Positions 54,943 to 63,985 of a DNA stretch of 64,000 nt are shown in pieces. The stretch lies in the NCBI RefSeq assembly GCF_000184745.1, contig NC_014931.1, positions 1,116,001-1,180,000 of the forward strand. The letters run 5' to 3'. A program made the translations under genes and the position numbers. Under the pieces are notes generated by a model. It was not told where the DNA came from. It ran no database searches and saw only the letters and a list, made by a program, of their open reading frames with translations. This stretch comes from Variovorax paradoxus EPS (lineage in GTDB: Bacteria; Pseudomonadota; Gammaproteobacteria; Burkholderiales; Burkholderiaceae_C). How positions within the stretch are numbered: the first letter of the stretch is position 1; the number at the start of each line of letters is the position of its first letter.

Positions 54943-55281
54943 ATGATCACCACCCTGTCCCAAGCACCCGACTCCATCGTCCTGGAGCCCGGCCAGTCGC
55001 TGCGCACCTGCGTCGATGCGGGCACCTGGCTGCAGGTGGCTGAAGGGCGGGTTCGGTTGGTGTCGCCGCCTGGGTGGTTCGGCGGCACGGTGTTCATGAG
55101 CGAGACGGCGCTCGATGAAGGCGACGTGCATCGCATGGCGCACGGCGGGTGGATCGAGGTGTCGGCGCTGACGCCTTCGCACCTGCGGGTTCATGCGCCT
55201 ACGAAGGGGGCGCCGGCGGCTTCTGCCTATTCCGAGGCTCGGCCTGTGATGCGCTTCGTGCGGTTGCTCACGGGCTGGTAG
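54943..55281 (+). CDS. Small cupin-like protein (DUF2917-like)
   Basis: 112 residues with an excellent GGAGGT 7 bases before the ATG. Compact beta-rich core: IVLEPGQSLRTCVDAGTWLQVAEGRVRLVSP, then DEGDVHRMAHGGWIEVSAL, resembling DUF2917/cupin-like barrels. No signal peptide. Function unknown. Divergent from the MocR regulator across 197 bases, probably regulated by it. Confidence 0.7.
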   Translation: MITTLSQAPDSIVLEPGQSLRTCVDAGTWLQVAEGRVRLVSPPGWFGGTVFMSETALDEGDVHRMAHGGWIEVSALTPSHLRVHAPTKGAPAASAYSEARPVMRFVRLLTGW

Positions 55282-55313
55282 GAGCTGCATTCAGGGCGGG
55301 TGCGCAGGCCACC

Positions 55314-55377
55314 GGGTGCTCCCCTCCGCGAATGTCCCCCGCTTCGCTCCTCCTTTATTTCGCTGCGGGGAGCACCC
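55314..55377. repeat. Palindrome-ended repeat, copy 1
   Basis: Ends GGGTGCTCCCC and GGGGAGCACCC are exact inverted halves of 11 bases. The core carries GCGAATGT, CGCTTCGCTCCTCC and TTTATTTCGC. Its reverse complement matches copy 2 in the core. Confidence 0.85.
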
Positions 55378-55441
55378 GATGCCCTGCGCACTTGGGCACG
55401 CTCTGGGTGAACAGCTGATCAACGACGGCTCTGAAAACGAG

Positions 55442-55529
55442 CACGCCGATGGGGTGCCTTGCGCAGCGAAATCAAGGGGGAGCCCGAAGGGCGGAGGACA
55501 TTCGCGGAGCAAGGTACCCCGTCGGCGTG
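55442..55529. repeat. Palindrome-ended repeat, copy 2 (reversed)
   Basis: Outer CACGCCGATGGGGTGCCTTGC and GCAAGGTACCCCGTCGGCGTG halves pair with few mismatches. The core (GCGAAATCAAGGGGGAGC, GGAGGACATTCGCGGAG) is the reverse of copy 1. The arms differ from copy 1 but pair within the copy. Copies 1 and 2 fill the 270 bases between 55281 and 55552, with no gene. Confidence 0.85.
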
Positions 55530-55551
55530 ATCGCCGCCCCGAACAGCAGCC

Positions 55552-56937
55552 TCAGCGCTCGCTCGCCGCCTCGCGCAACGCGTCGAGAAAGGTCCGCCGC
55601 CACCAATGAATGTCCTGCTCGCGAATCCGCGACAGCAATTTCTGATGCCGTTCGCGCCGCTCTTCCAGCGGCATCTGCAGCGCCTGTTGCACCGTTTCCG
55701 CCGTGCCGTGCGTGTCGTACGGATTCACCAGCAGCGCCTCTTTCAGCTGTTCGGCCGCACCGGCAAAGCGCGACAGCACCAGCACGCCCGGATCTGCCGG
55801 GTCCTGCGCCGCGATGTACTCCTTCGCGACGAGGTTCATGCCGTCGCGCAGCGGCGTGACCAGTCCGACCGCCGCAGCGCGGCAGAGGCCCGGCACGCGC
55901 TTGCGCGCCACCATGCGGTGGATGTAGCGCACCGGCATCCAGTCGAGTTCGCCGTAGTCGCCGTTGATCGCGCCGCACAGCGATTCGAGTTCGCGCCGGA
56001 TGTCGCCGTACGCATCGACCGTCTCGCGCGTGGGCGAGGCGATCTGGATCAGCGTCGCGCTGCGCCGGTTCTCGGGATAGTTCGCGAGCAGTTCGCGGAA
56101 TGCGCGCACGCGCTGCGGAATGCCCTTGGAGTAATCGAGCCGGTCGATGCCCAGCAGGAGGCGGCGGCTCGAGTACTCGCGCTTCATGGTCTCGTACATG
56201 TCGCGCGATTCCTTCGCGTGCGTGAGCGCGGCGAATTCATCGACGTCGATGCCGATCGGAAAGGCGCTGCAGCGCACCGTCTGCCCGTAGGCGCGGTACA
56301 TGTCGTTGCCCAGGTACTCGCCGCGCGCCTCGTTGCGCACGTAGTGCTCGAAGTGCTGTACGTCCTGCTGGGCCTGGAAGCCGATCAGGTCGTACGAGAA
56401 CAGCGAGCGCATCAGCCACTCGTGCTGCGGAATGGCGGCCACGATGATCTGCGGCGGCAGCGGAATGTGCAGGAAGAAGCCGATGCGCTGCTTGCAGCCC
56501 ATCGCGCGCAACTCGGCGGCGAGCGGCATCAGGTGGTAGTCGTGGATCCAGATGACGTCGTCGTCCTTCAGCATCGGCAGCAGCTTGCGCGCGAAGAGCT
56601 GGTTCACGCGCCGGTAGCCGCCGATGAAGCCGGCCTCGAAATGCGCCAGGTCCAAGCGGTTGTGGAACACCGGCCAGAGCACGTCGTTGCTGTAGCCGAG
56701 GTAGTAGGCGTCGTGGTCTTCGCGGCTCAGGTCGATGGTGGCGAGCGTGACCTTGCCGGCCTGGTGCTTGTGCAGCTCGCCTTCGCCCGTAGGGCCGTCT
56801 TCCACGATCTGGCCGCTCCAGCCGAACCAGAGGCCGCCGCTTTGTTGAAGGCTTTCGCCGAGTGCGACGGCCAGGCCGCCGGCTGCGGGCTTGCGTGGGT
56901 CGGCCACGCGGTTGGAGATGACGACGAGACGGCTCAT
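55552..56937 (-). CDS. otsA: Alpha,alpha-trehalose-phosphate synthase
   Basis: 461 residues from the ATG at 56937. Makes trehalose 6-phosphate from UDP-glucose and glucose 6-phosphate. GT20 motifs: VVISNRVADPRKPAAGGLA, WSGQI, IWIHDYHLMPLAAELR, FFLHIPLPP, and LLGIDRLDYSKGIPQRVRAF. Its start overlaps the GH15 stop by four bases (56934-56937). Last of the otsB-GH15-otsA operon. Confidence 0.95.
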   Translation of the reverse strand: MSRLVVISNRVADPRKPAAGGLAVALGESLQQSGGLWFGWSGQIVEDGPTGEGELHKHQAGKVTLATIDLSREDHDAYYLGYSNDVLWPVFHNRLDLAHFEAGFIGGYRRVNQLFARKLLPMLKDDDVIWIHDYHLMPLAAELRAMGCKQRIGFFLHIPLPPQIIVAAIPQHEWLMRSLFSYDLIGFQAQQDVQHFEHYVRNEARGEYLGNDMYRAYGQTVRCSAFPIGIDVDEFAALTHAKESRDMYETMKREYSSRRLLLGIDRLDYSKGIPQRVRAFRELLANYPENRRSATLIQIASPTRETVDAYGDIRRELESLCGAINGDYGELDWMPVRYIHRMVARKRVPGLCRAAAVGLVTPLRDGMNLVAKEYIAAQDPADPGVLVLSRFAGAAEQLKEALLVNPYDTHGTAETVQQALQMPLEERRERHQKLLSRIREQDIHWWRRTFLDALREAASER

Positions 56938-58856
56938 ATGCACGAATCCCATGGCGCGGACAGACGCACAGCCGCATTGATGATGCCGACCATCGAATAG
57001 GTCTGCGGAAAGTTGCCCCACATCTCGCCCGTGACCGGGTGGGTGTCTTCCGAAAGCAGGCCGAGCGGATTGCGCGCCGCGAGCATGGTCTCGAAGATCT
57101 GGCGTGCCTCGGCCTTGCGGCCGATCTTGGCAAGTGCGTCGATGCGCCAGAAGGTGCAGATGTTGAATGCGGTCTCGGGCTTGCCGAAATCGTCGGCCGC
57201 TTCATAGCGGCGCATATAGGGGCCGTCGCAGAGCGACTTTTCCATGGCGTCGACGGTGGAGATGAAGCGCGGGTCGCGCGCATCGATCAGGCCCACTTCG
57301 ACCATCAGCAGGATGCTCGCGTCCAGCTCGTGGCCGCCGAAGCTCTCGGCAAAGGCCTGGCGCTCCTCGCACCACGACTTGGCCAGAATTTCTTCCTTCA
57401 TGCGCGCCGCATGGCCGTGCCAGTAGGTGGCGCGGTCGGGCAGCTCCAGCGTGCGTGCGATCTTGGCGAGCCGGTCGCAGGCGGCCCAGCTCATCAGCGC
57501 CGAGCTGGTGTGCACGCGGGCGCGGGTGCGCAGCTCCCACATGCCGGCGTCGGGCGTTCCATAGACGCTCACCGCTCGCTCGCCGACTGCCTCCAGGTGC
57601 GGAAACTCGGCCACGCCCGCGCGGGCGAGCAGCCGGTGGTCGTGGAAGGCCTGCGCCGCGCCGAGCACGATGTTGCCGTACACGTCGTGCTGGAAATGCT
57701 CCTGCGCCTGGTTGCCCACGCGCACCGGCCCCATGCCGCGGTAGCCCGGAAGGCCTTCGACGAAGGACTCGGGCAGCTCGCGCTCCAGCCCGATGCCGTA
57801 GAGCGGCTGGATGTGCTCGCCGTGCGAGCCGATGACCACGTTGCCGAGCCAGCGCAGGTAGTCTTCCATCGTGCCCACTTCGCTCAGCGAATTGAGCGCG
57901 CGCACCACGAAGAAGGCATCGCGCAGCCAGCAGTAGCGGTAGTCCCAGTTGCGCTGGCTGCCCGGCGCCTCGGGGATGCTGGTGGTCATGGCGGCGACGA
58001 TGGCGCCGGTGTCCTCGTACAGCGAAAGCTTGAGCGTGATGGCCGCGCGGATCACCGCGTCCTGGTACTCGAACGGAATCGCCAGGCGCTTGCTCCAGGT
58101 GCGCCAGTAGGCGATGGTTTCCTGCTCGAACTTGCGCGCGGTGTCGGCGATGCCGTCGAGCAGCGTCTCGTCCACGCCGAACATGAAGTTGTATTCGCGC
58201 GAGATCACGAATGGCTGGCGCGCGAGGATGTGCGAGATCGAAGCGTCGGTGTTCAGGCGCAGCGTGACGTCGGGGCCGACATAGCGGATGTGGTTGCTGC
58301 CGCGCGTCACCTCAATCGGTTCCGACGCGCCCCATTGGAAGCGCGGATCGAGCGACACGCGGATGCGCGGCGCGCCGGCAATCGGCCGCACGCGGCGCAC
58401 CATCATCAGCGGGCGGAAGTAGCGCGAGCGGCTGTAGAAGCGCGGGGCGAAGTCGGTGATCTCGATGCCCTGGCCGGCGCTGTCGAAGAGTTGGGTGCGC
58501 AGCACGGCCGTGTTCGGCTCGTACCACTGCTTGGCTTCGGCGAAGTCCTCGATGTCGATGCTCCATGCGCCCGCGCCTTCGCCGGGATGCAGCAGCGCGT
58601 TGAACACCGGGTCGCCGTCGAAGCGCGGCAGGCAGCACCACACGGCGCGGCCGCGTGCGTCGATGAGCGCGCTGTAGGCGCAGTTGCCGATCACGCCGAC
58701 ATCGAGCGAAGGATCGGCCGGCGGCGCGAAACCGCGCGGACCGGGCGCGGTGGCGGCCTGCAGGTCGACCGGCGCGCGGTCGTCGGGGCCGGCGGCGTCG
58801 GCCAGCGCCTCGCCGGCGCGGTCCTCGGGCGCCTTCGACAGTTGTTCTTCGCTCAT
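56934..58856 (-). CDS. Glycoside hydrolase family 15 protein (trehalase/glucoamylase-like)
   Basis: 640 residues from the ATG at 58856. An N-terminal trehalase-like domain with IGNCAYSALIDARGRAVWCCLPRFDGDPVF, then the GH15 (alpha/alpha)6 barrel with SQRNWDYRYCWLRDAFFVVRAL and SIPEAPG, and the late DASILLMVEVGLIDARDPRF. Actinobacterial relatives split trehalose; others cut maltooligosaccharides. Coupled to otsB and otsA, so a role in trehalose turnover is likely. It has no signal peptide, so it is probably cytoplasmic. Confidence 0.88.
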   Translation of the reverse strand: MSEEQLSKAPEDRAGEALADAAGPDDRAPVDLQAATAPGPRGFAPPADPSLDVGVIGNCAYSALIDARGRAVWCCLPRFDGDPVFNALLHPGEGAGAWSIDIEDFAEAKQWYEPNTAVLRTQLFDSAGQGIEITDFAPRFYSRSRYFRPLMMVRRVRPIAGAPRIRVSLDPRFQWGASEPIEVTRGSNHIRYVGPDVTLRLNTDASISHILARQPFVISREYNFMFGVDETLLDGIADTARKFEQETIAYWRTWSKRLAIPFEYQDAVIRAAITLKLSLYEDTGAIVAAMTTSIPEAPGSQRNWDYRYCWLRDAFFVVRALNSLSEVGTMEDYLRWLGNVVIGSHGEHIQPLYGIGLERELPESFVEGLPGYRGMGPVRVGNQAQEHFQHDVYGNIVLGAAQAFHDHRLLARAGVAEFPHLEAVGERAVSVYGTPDAGMWELRTRARVHTSSALMSWAACDRLAKIARTLELPDRATYWHGHAARMKEEILAKSWCEERQAFAESFGGHELDASILLMVEVGLIDARDPRFISTVDAMEKSLCDGPYMRRYEAADDFGKPETAFNICTFWRIDALAKIGRKAEARQIFETMLAARNPLGLLSEDTHPVTGEMWGNFPQTYSMVGIINAAVRLSAPWDSCI

Positions 58857-59665
58857 CCGGGGTTCCTCGGTTCTTCGGTTTTCGTTTTCTCTGGCGTGTT
58901 TTCTTCGGGCTTCGCCACCAGCATGTCGCGCGCCTGCACCAGCCATTCGTACACCGCGCGCGGCGATTCGAGCCGGTGCAGCGCGAGGCTGGGCCCCGAG
59001 CCGACCTTGATCGCGATGCCGCCGCGCGGCTGCACGACCGCGAAGCCGCTCTCGTCCGTGGTGTCGTCGCCCGCGAAGACCGGCGTGCGGCCCGCGAAGG
59101 GCGCTTCGGTCATGAAGGCGTCGATGGCAATGCCCTTGTTGACGCCCGCGGGCTTGACCTCGAAGACGAACTTGCCGTGCATGAGTTCGAGCGCCGGACG
59201 ACCCTCGATGGCGCGCGACATCGCATCGCGGCACACGGCCTCCAACTGCGGCGCGAGCCGGTAGTGCAGGGCAATGGCGGCGTGCTTGCGCTCCACCAAG
59301 AGGCCTTCATGCACCCGCGCGAGTTCGTTGGCGATGTCCAGGATCGGCACGAGATCGGGCGCGTGCTGCTCCTGCATGTGGCCCTGGGCATCGCGGCGTT
59401 GCACGCCGTGCTCGCCGGCCGCGGGCAGGCGCAGCGGCGCGAGAAAGCGGTCGATCGAGTCGATCTGGCGGCCCGACACCACGGCCAGCGCACCGCCGAG
59501 CTGGTCGCGCAGGTCGCTGAGCAGGGCGACGAGCGCGGGGGGAATCTCGATGGCTTCGGGGGTAGGCGCAAGGCCGACCAGCGTGCCGTCGAAGTCGAGG
59601 AAAAGGGCGGCGTCGCGGCCCAGCGGAGGTGGCAACTGATCGTTGCTGTCGGAGGACTTTGGCAT
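58853..59665 (-). CDS. otsB: Trehalose-6-phosphate phosphatase
   Basis: 270 residues from the ATG at 59665. HAD fold: nucleophile DFDGTLVGLAPTP at residues 24-36, then VVSGRQIDSIDRFL, the Lys motif FEVKPAGVNKG and the acidic FAGDDTTDESGF. It removes phosphate from OtsA's product. First gene of the operon, overlapping GH15 by four bases. Confidence 0.94.
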   Translation of the reverse strand: MPKSSDSNDQLPPPLGRDAALFLDFDGTLVGLAPTPEAIEIPPALVALLSDLRDQLGGALAVVSGRQIDSIDRFLAPLRLPAAGEHGVQRRDAQGHMQEQHAPDLVPILDIANELARVHEGLLVERKHAAIALHYRLAPQLEAVCRDAMSRAIEGRPALELMHGKFVFEVKPAGVNKGIAIDAFMTEAPFAGRTPVFAGDDTTDESGFAVVQPRGGIAIKVGSGPSLALHRLESPRAVYEWLVQARDMLVAKPEENTPEKTKTEEPRNPG

Positions 59666-59755
59666 TGGGAAAAACCATAACACGCGCTTTGTGCGCCGCG
59701 TGTCGGCCAAAACCGGACGTGTTTCGCGGCGGGGGCCGCGACCTGCGGATCTCCC

Positions 59756-61636
59756 TCAGGCAGGCAGCGTGGCCAGGCCCGGCAGGAAATCGCCCAGCAT
59801 GCGCAGCAGCGTGGCCGCGTTGACCGGCTTGAACAGCACCGGCACGCCGGAAGCGCGCACACGCTGCAGCCGCTCGGGCGCGGTCTCGCCGGTGACCAGC
59901 ACCAGCGGCGCGTCGAGCCCGAAGCGCCGCTGCAGCCGCTGGCCCACGTCCAGGCCGTTGTCGCCGTTGGCGAGGCGGTAGTCGCACAGCAGCAGCACGA
60001 AGGGCTCGGCTTGCGTTCCGGGCCGGCCGAGCGCGTCGATGGCCTCGGCCTCGTTGGCCGCCGTCTCCACTGCGATGCCGTGGCCCTGCAGCAACCGCGC
60101 CATGGCCTCGCGGATCTCGGCCTCGTCGTCGATCAGGAGAACGCGGCCGTGCGCTGCCTGTATTGCCTCGGCCGATGGCAATGGGTGCGCGGCAGGCGCA
60201 ATGGAGATTACCGGTGCGGCAGCCGTTCGCTGTGGCTGCTGCATCGAGGCAGCCGCTTGCTGTTCGTGCTGCGGCGCGGCCGCGACCATCGGCAGTTGCA
60301 GGCGAAAGCGCGTGCCGCGCCCGACGCGCGAAGTCACCTGCACCGGATGGTCGAGCAGCCGCGACAGCCGCTCGACGATCGACAGGCCGATGCCCAGCCC
60401 CTGCGCGCGGTCGCGGCCCGGGTTCTGCACCTGGTAGTACTCCTCGAACACGCGGTCCTGCTGCTCGGGCGCGATGCCGATGCCGGTGTCCAGCACCTCG
60501 ATCCACACGACGCCGCCGCGCGCGCGTGCGCGCACCGAGACGCCGCCGTGCGCGGTGTACTTCAGCGCGTTGTCCACGAGGTTCGAGAGCATGCGGTAGA
60601 GCAGTTGCGGGTCGCTGTGGACCCACAGGCCGCTCGCGCGCACCCGCAACTGCAGCGCGCGCTGCTCGGCCTGCGCCGCGAACATGTGGTTGAGGGAGCG
60701 GAACATCGCGTCCAGCGACACCGGCGCGATGTCCGGCGTGATCACGCCCGCGTCCAGGCGCGAGACGTCCAGCATGGTGTCGAGCGAATTGCCCAGCGCA
60801 TTCACCGCGCGCATCAGCCGCTGCGCGTTGCGGCTGCCGTGGTGCTCGCGCAGTTCGTTTTCCAGCGCGGCGCCGAAGAGGGCGATGGCGTGCAGCGGCT
60901 GGCGCAGGTCGTGGCTGGCGGTGGCGAGGAAGCGCGTTTTCTCGGCGCTCGCGCGCTCGGCGGCGGCGATCTGCACGCCCAGTTGGGCGGCCAGCGCCTC
61001 GTTCTCGAAGCGCAGCACCAGCGAATCGGTCAGGAGCTTGTGCTGCTGGCCGCCCACGCGCAGCGTGAACAGCAGGTAGCCGAGGCTGAAGACCGCGAGG
61101 AAGAGATGCATCGCGTCGCCCTGCCAGGCCAGCGCGGCGATCAGGCTCGCCATCATCGGCAGGGTGTAGCCGTAGAGCGCGGGCTTGAGCGGCCACAGGA
61201 GCTGCATGGCGCGGGCGCAGCTGCCGATGACGACGACGGTCAGCACCGAGGTGGTGGGCAGGTCGTCGGCCGAGATGAAGAGCCACGGCGCGGTCGCCGT
61301 CGCCATGCTGACCAGCGTGACGGTGCGCGAATGCCGGCGCGCCCAGCGGATGGTGTCCTGCAGCGGCACATCGGCGTGCCAGCGCGGCATGAGGAAGAGG
61401 GCGAGGCCGAAGCTCAGGTGGGCGGCCATCCAGGCGAGGATCCACCATCGCGGGCGGTGCAGGTACATGACGATGCCCAGCGCCGCACCGAGGCCGAAGT
61501 GAACCAGGATCGATGCGTTGTAGGCCGCGTACACCGAGGCCACGTGCTCGCGCAGCACGCGGAGGCCAAGATCGCCCGGCACCCCCGGGCGGGGCGGCGG
61601 GGATGGGTGTGACAGCGTCGGCTCGGTGGCATTCAC
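59756..61636 (-). CDS. Hybrid histidine kinase with C-terminal receiver
   Basis: 626 residues, GTG start at 61636. A multi-span N-terminal part (about 40-200, six spans), phospho-acceptor His in TASHDLRQPLHAIALF, ATPase domain (NLVDNALKYTAHGG; DTGIGIAPEQQDRVFEEYYQVQNPGRDRAQGLGIGLSIV), an Ala/Gln-rich linker and a receiver with Asp in LLLCDYRLANGDNG. No separate regulator lies next to it; signal and target are unknown. Confidence 0.88.
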   Translation of the reverse strand: MNATEPTLSHPSPPPRPGVPGDLGLRVLREHVASVYAAYNASILVHFGLGAALGIVMYLHRPRWWILAWMAAHLSFGLALFLMPRWHADVPLQDTIRWARRHSRTVTLVSMATATAPWLFISADDLPTTSVLTVVVIGSCARAMQLLWPLKPALYGYTLPMMASLIAALAWQGDAMHLFLAVFSLGYLLFTLRVGGQQHKLLTDSLVLRFENEALAAQLGVQIAAAERASAEKTRFLATASHDLRQPLHAIALFGAALENELREHHGSRNAQRLMRAVNALGNSLDTMLDVSRLDAGVITPDIAPVSLDAMFRSLNHMFAAQAEQRALQLRVRASGLWVHSDPQLLYRMLSNLVDNALKYTAHGGVSVRARARGGVVWIEVLDTGIGIAPEQQDRVFEEYYQVQNPGRDRAQGLGIGLSIVERLSRLLDHPVQVTSRVGRGTRFRLQLPMVAAAPQHEQQAAASMQQPQRTAAAPVISIAPAAHPLPSAEAIQAAHGRVLLIDDEAEIREAMARLLQGHGIAVETAANEAEAIDALGRPGTQAEPFVLLLCDYRLANGDNGLDVGQRLQRRFGLDAPLVLVTGETAPERLQRVRASGVPVLFKPVNAATLLRMLGDFLPGLATLPA

Positions 61637-61724
61637 CCGATCGATGCTATCGGGCCGATTTGCAGGGAGAAGTGCCAGAAGTCATGCCCGCCATGTCCGC
61701 GAAAGGCGGAGCGCGACTTTTTCT

Positions 61725-62990
61725 TCAGCTTTCTTGCAGCGATGCCGCCACGGCCTCGATGCGCGCGCGGTGGATGGCGTCGCCGATCTGCGGCCCGGTC
61801 GCGCCCGACTGCTGCGCCTTGCGCGCGACCACGTCGGTGGGCACGGCCGCGGCGGTCGCCAGCACGGCGAGCAGGCGTTCGCGCTGCGGATAGGGCCTGT
61901 CCTCGAAACCGAGCCGTCCGCGCGCGTCGCACTCGCAGGCCAGCAGCACTTCGGCAAAACGCGCGGGCTTCCTGAAGGCGTCGCAGCGCTCCAGCAGGCG
62001 CACCAGCGGCGCCGCATCGAGCTCGCTGCTGCGATGCACATTGCCGTGCTCGCGCGCGACCACCTCGGCCAGTTCGCGGATCTCGACTGGCACGCGCCAG
62101 CGGTCGCACACCGCATGCAGCAGGTCGACGCTGCGCTTCTCGTGGCCGATGTGGCGCGGCAGCACATCCGCGGGCGTGGTGCCCTTGCCCAGGTCGTGCA
62201 TCAGGCAGGCAAAGCGCACCGGCAAGCTGGCCGAGAGCCGCGCGCTGGTGTCGATGACCATCATCAGGTGCACGCCGGTGTCGATCTCGGGGTGGTGCGC
62301 CTCGGGCTGCGGCACGCCCCAGAGGCGGTCGACCTCGGGCAGCAGCACGGCGAGGGCGCCGCATTCGCGCAGCACTTGGAACATGCGGGAGGGGCGCGCT
62401 TCCATGAGACCGCGCGCGAGCTCCTGCCAGACGCGCTCGGGCACCAGCGCATCGGCCTCGCCGGCCCGGACCATCTCGCGCATCAGCGCCATGGTTTCCG
62501 GGGCGACCGAGAAATCGTCGAAGCGCGCGGCAAAGCGCGCCAGCCGCAGGATGCGCACCGGGTCTTCGCGGAAGGCGTCGGTCACGTGGCGCAGCACCTT
62601 GTCTCGCAGGTCGCGCTGGCCGTGGAAGGGGTCGGCGAGGTGATCGGGGTCGGGCTCGAATTGGCCGTCGGCGCTCACCAGTTCGGCCGGCAGCGCGATG
62701 GCGTTGATGGTCAGGTCGCGGCGGGCGAGGTCTTGCTCCAGCGTCACGTCGGGCGCGGTGTGGACGGTGAAGCCGCGGTAGCCGGGCGCGCTCTTGCGCT
62801 CGGTGCGGGCGAGGGCGTATTCCTCGCGCGTCTTCGGATGCAGGAACACCGGAAAGTCGCGCCCCACGGGCAGGTAGCCGCGCCGGGTCATGTCTTCGGG
62901 CGTGGCGCCGACGACCAGCCAGTCATGGTCGGACACCGGCCGCCCGAGCACCCGGTCGCGGACGGCGCCGCCGACGAGAAAGATTTTCAT
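61725..62990 (-). CDS. cca: CCA tRNA nucleotidyltransferase (with HD domain)
   Basis: 421 residues. Adds or repairs the 3'-CCA of tRNA. MKIFLVGGAVRDRVLGRPVSDHDW carries the G-loop and metal-binding Asp21 and Asp23. RRDLTINAIA and FREDPVRILRLARFAARF are family motifs. A C-terminal HD phosphohydrolase domain (FACLMHDLGKGTTPAD) is present, as in the E. coli-type enzyme. Confidence 0.96.
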   Translation of the reverse strand: MKIFLVGGAVRDRVLGRPVSDHDWLVVGATPEDMTRRGYLPVGRDFPVFLHPKTREEYALARTERKSAPGYRGFTVHTAPDVTLEQDLARRDLTINAIALPAELVSADGQFEPDPDHLADPFHGQRDLRDKVLRHVTDAFREDPVRILRLARFAARFDDFSVAPETMALMREMVRAGEADALVPERVWQELARGLMEARPSRMFQVLRECGALAVLLPEVDRLWGVPQPEAHHPEIDTGVHLMMVIDTSARLSASLPVRFACLMHDLGKGTTPADVLPRHIGHEKRSVDLLHAVCDRWRVPVEIRELAEVVAREHGNVHRSSELDAAPLVRLLERCDAFRKPARFAEVLLACECDARGRLGFEDRPYPQRERLLAVLATAAAVPTDVVARKAQQSGATGPQIGDAIHRARIEAVAASLQES

Positions 62991-63086
62991 GGCCGCAGTG
63001 TAGGGATGAGGAATGCGGGAGATGGCGAATGGGGCGGCGAATGAGGTGGGAGTTAGGGATAGGGATACCCCGCACCCACTAAATAG

Positions 63087-63100
63087 AACGAGCGTTCGAT
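63087..63100. promoter_or_regulatory. TetR-type palindrome 1 upstream of ompW
   Basis: AACGAGCGTTCGAT, 11 of 14 to the perfect palindrome of box 2, 33 bases away. It overlaps a possible -10 (GATAAT at 63098-63103). Confidence 0.55.
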
Positions 63101-63119
63101 AATTTCGAATTGCAAACAG

Positions 63120-63133
63120 AACGAACGTTCGTT
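63120..63133. promoter_or_regulatory. TetR-type palindrome 2 upstream of ompW
   Basis: AACGAACGTTCGTT is a perfect 14-base palindrome of the kind bound by TetR/AcrR regulators. With box 1 it makes a three-turn spaced pair 79 bases before the OmpW ATG. No TetR gene lies inside the window. Confidence 0.65.
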
Positions 63134-63211
63134 TATTTGTTGGAACGCAGCGCCGACCACGGGCTGGCATCGCGTTCACCGGGATATTTCAACCAAAGGA
63201 GCATTCACATC

Positions 63212-63937
63212 ATGAAGAAAACAATGTTTGCGCTGGCGGCTCTGGGTGCCTTGGCGTCCGGCAGCGCGTTTGCGCAAAACGCCGGCGACTGGGTCGCGGG
63301 GGCAGGCTGGTTCCACCTCGCGCCTCAGGACTCGAGCAAGCCGCTCCAGGTGACGGCGCCGGTGCAGAGCGTGCTGCCGGGTTCGGGCGCCAGCGTCAAG
63401 GACTCGGACACGCTCGGCTTGAGCCTGGCCTACTTCATCGACAGCCACTGGGCTGTGGAAGGCGTCCTGGGCATTCCGCCGAAGTTCAAGCTCGAGGGCC
63501 AGGGCACGCTGGCCCGGGTGGGCGAACTGGGCGAAGCCCGCCAGTGGAGCCCCACGGTCCTGGTGAAGTACAACTTCAACGAAGGCAACGACGCCTTCCG
63601 TCCGTTCGTGGGCCTGGGCGCCACCTACGTCTGGTACAGCGACGTGAAGCTCACCTCGAACCTGCAGGGCGCACTGGCCAGCCAGTTCCGCCAGTCGCCG
63701 TACTCGGTGAACACCACCGCCAAGCTCGACAGCTCGTTCGCGCCGGTGCTCAATGCCGGTGTCTCCTACCAGCTCGACAAGCACTGGGGCATCGCCTTCT
63801 CGGTGTCGTACATCCCGCTGAAGACCAAGGCCAAGCTGACGACGACGTCGATCACCGGCCTGCCGGTTGCCTGCAGCGAAGCGAGCCTGAAGCTGAACCC
63901 GATCGTCACCTTCCTGTCGGCAACCTACAGGTTCTGA
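63212..63937 (+). CDS. OmpW-family outer-membrane protein
   Basis: 241 residues. Signal peptide cleaved after SAFA near residue 21. Beta-barrel with aromatic-rich strands (GDWVAGAGWFHLAPQDSS; LAYFIDSHWAVEGVLGIP; FRPFVGLGATYVWYSDVKL) and the C-terminal ATYRF with the terminal Phe required for outer-membrane assembly. OmpW forms a narrow hydrophobic channel. AAGGAG 11-16 bases upstream of the ATG. Confidence 0.9.
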   Translation: MKKTMFALAALGALASGSAFAQNAGDWVAGAGWFHLAPQDSSKPLQVTAPVQSVLPGSGASVKDSDTLGLSLAYFIDSHWAVEGVLGIPPKFKLEGQGTLARVGELGEARQWSPTVLVKYNFNEGNDAFRPFVGLGATYVWYSDVKLTSNLQGALASQFRQSPYSVNTTAKLDSSFAPVLNAGVSYQLDKHWGIAFSVSYIPLKTKAKLTTTSITGLPVACSEASLKLNPIVTFLSATYRF

Positions 63938-63958
63938 TCCCCGCCTGCCGCGCGAGCA

Positions 63959-63985
63959 AGCCCTATCGCGCTGTGCGGTAGGGCT
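63959..63985 (+). terminator. Hairpin after the OmpW gene
   Basis: AGCCCTATCGC-GCTGT-GCGGTAGGGCT, a near-perfect 11-pair stem with one G-T/A-type mismatch, 21 bases after the stop. Only CTTCG follows, not a T run, so termination is likely but not sure. Confidence 0.5.
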
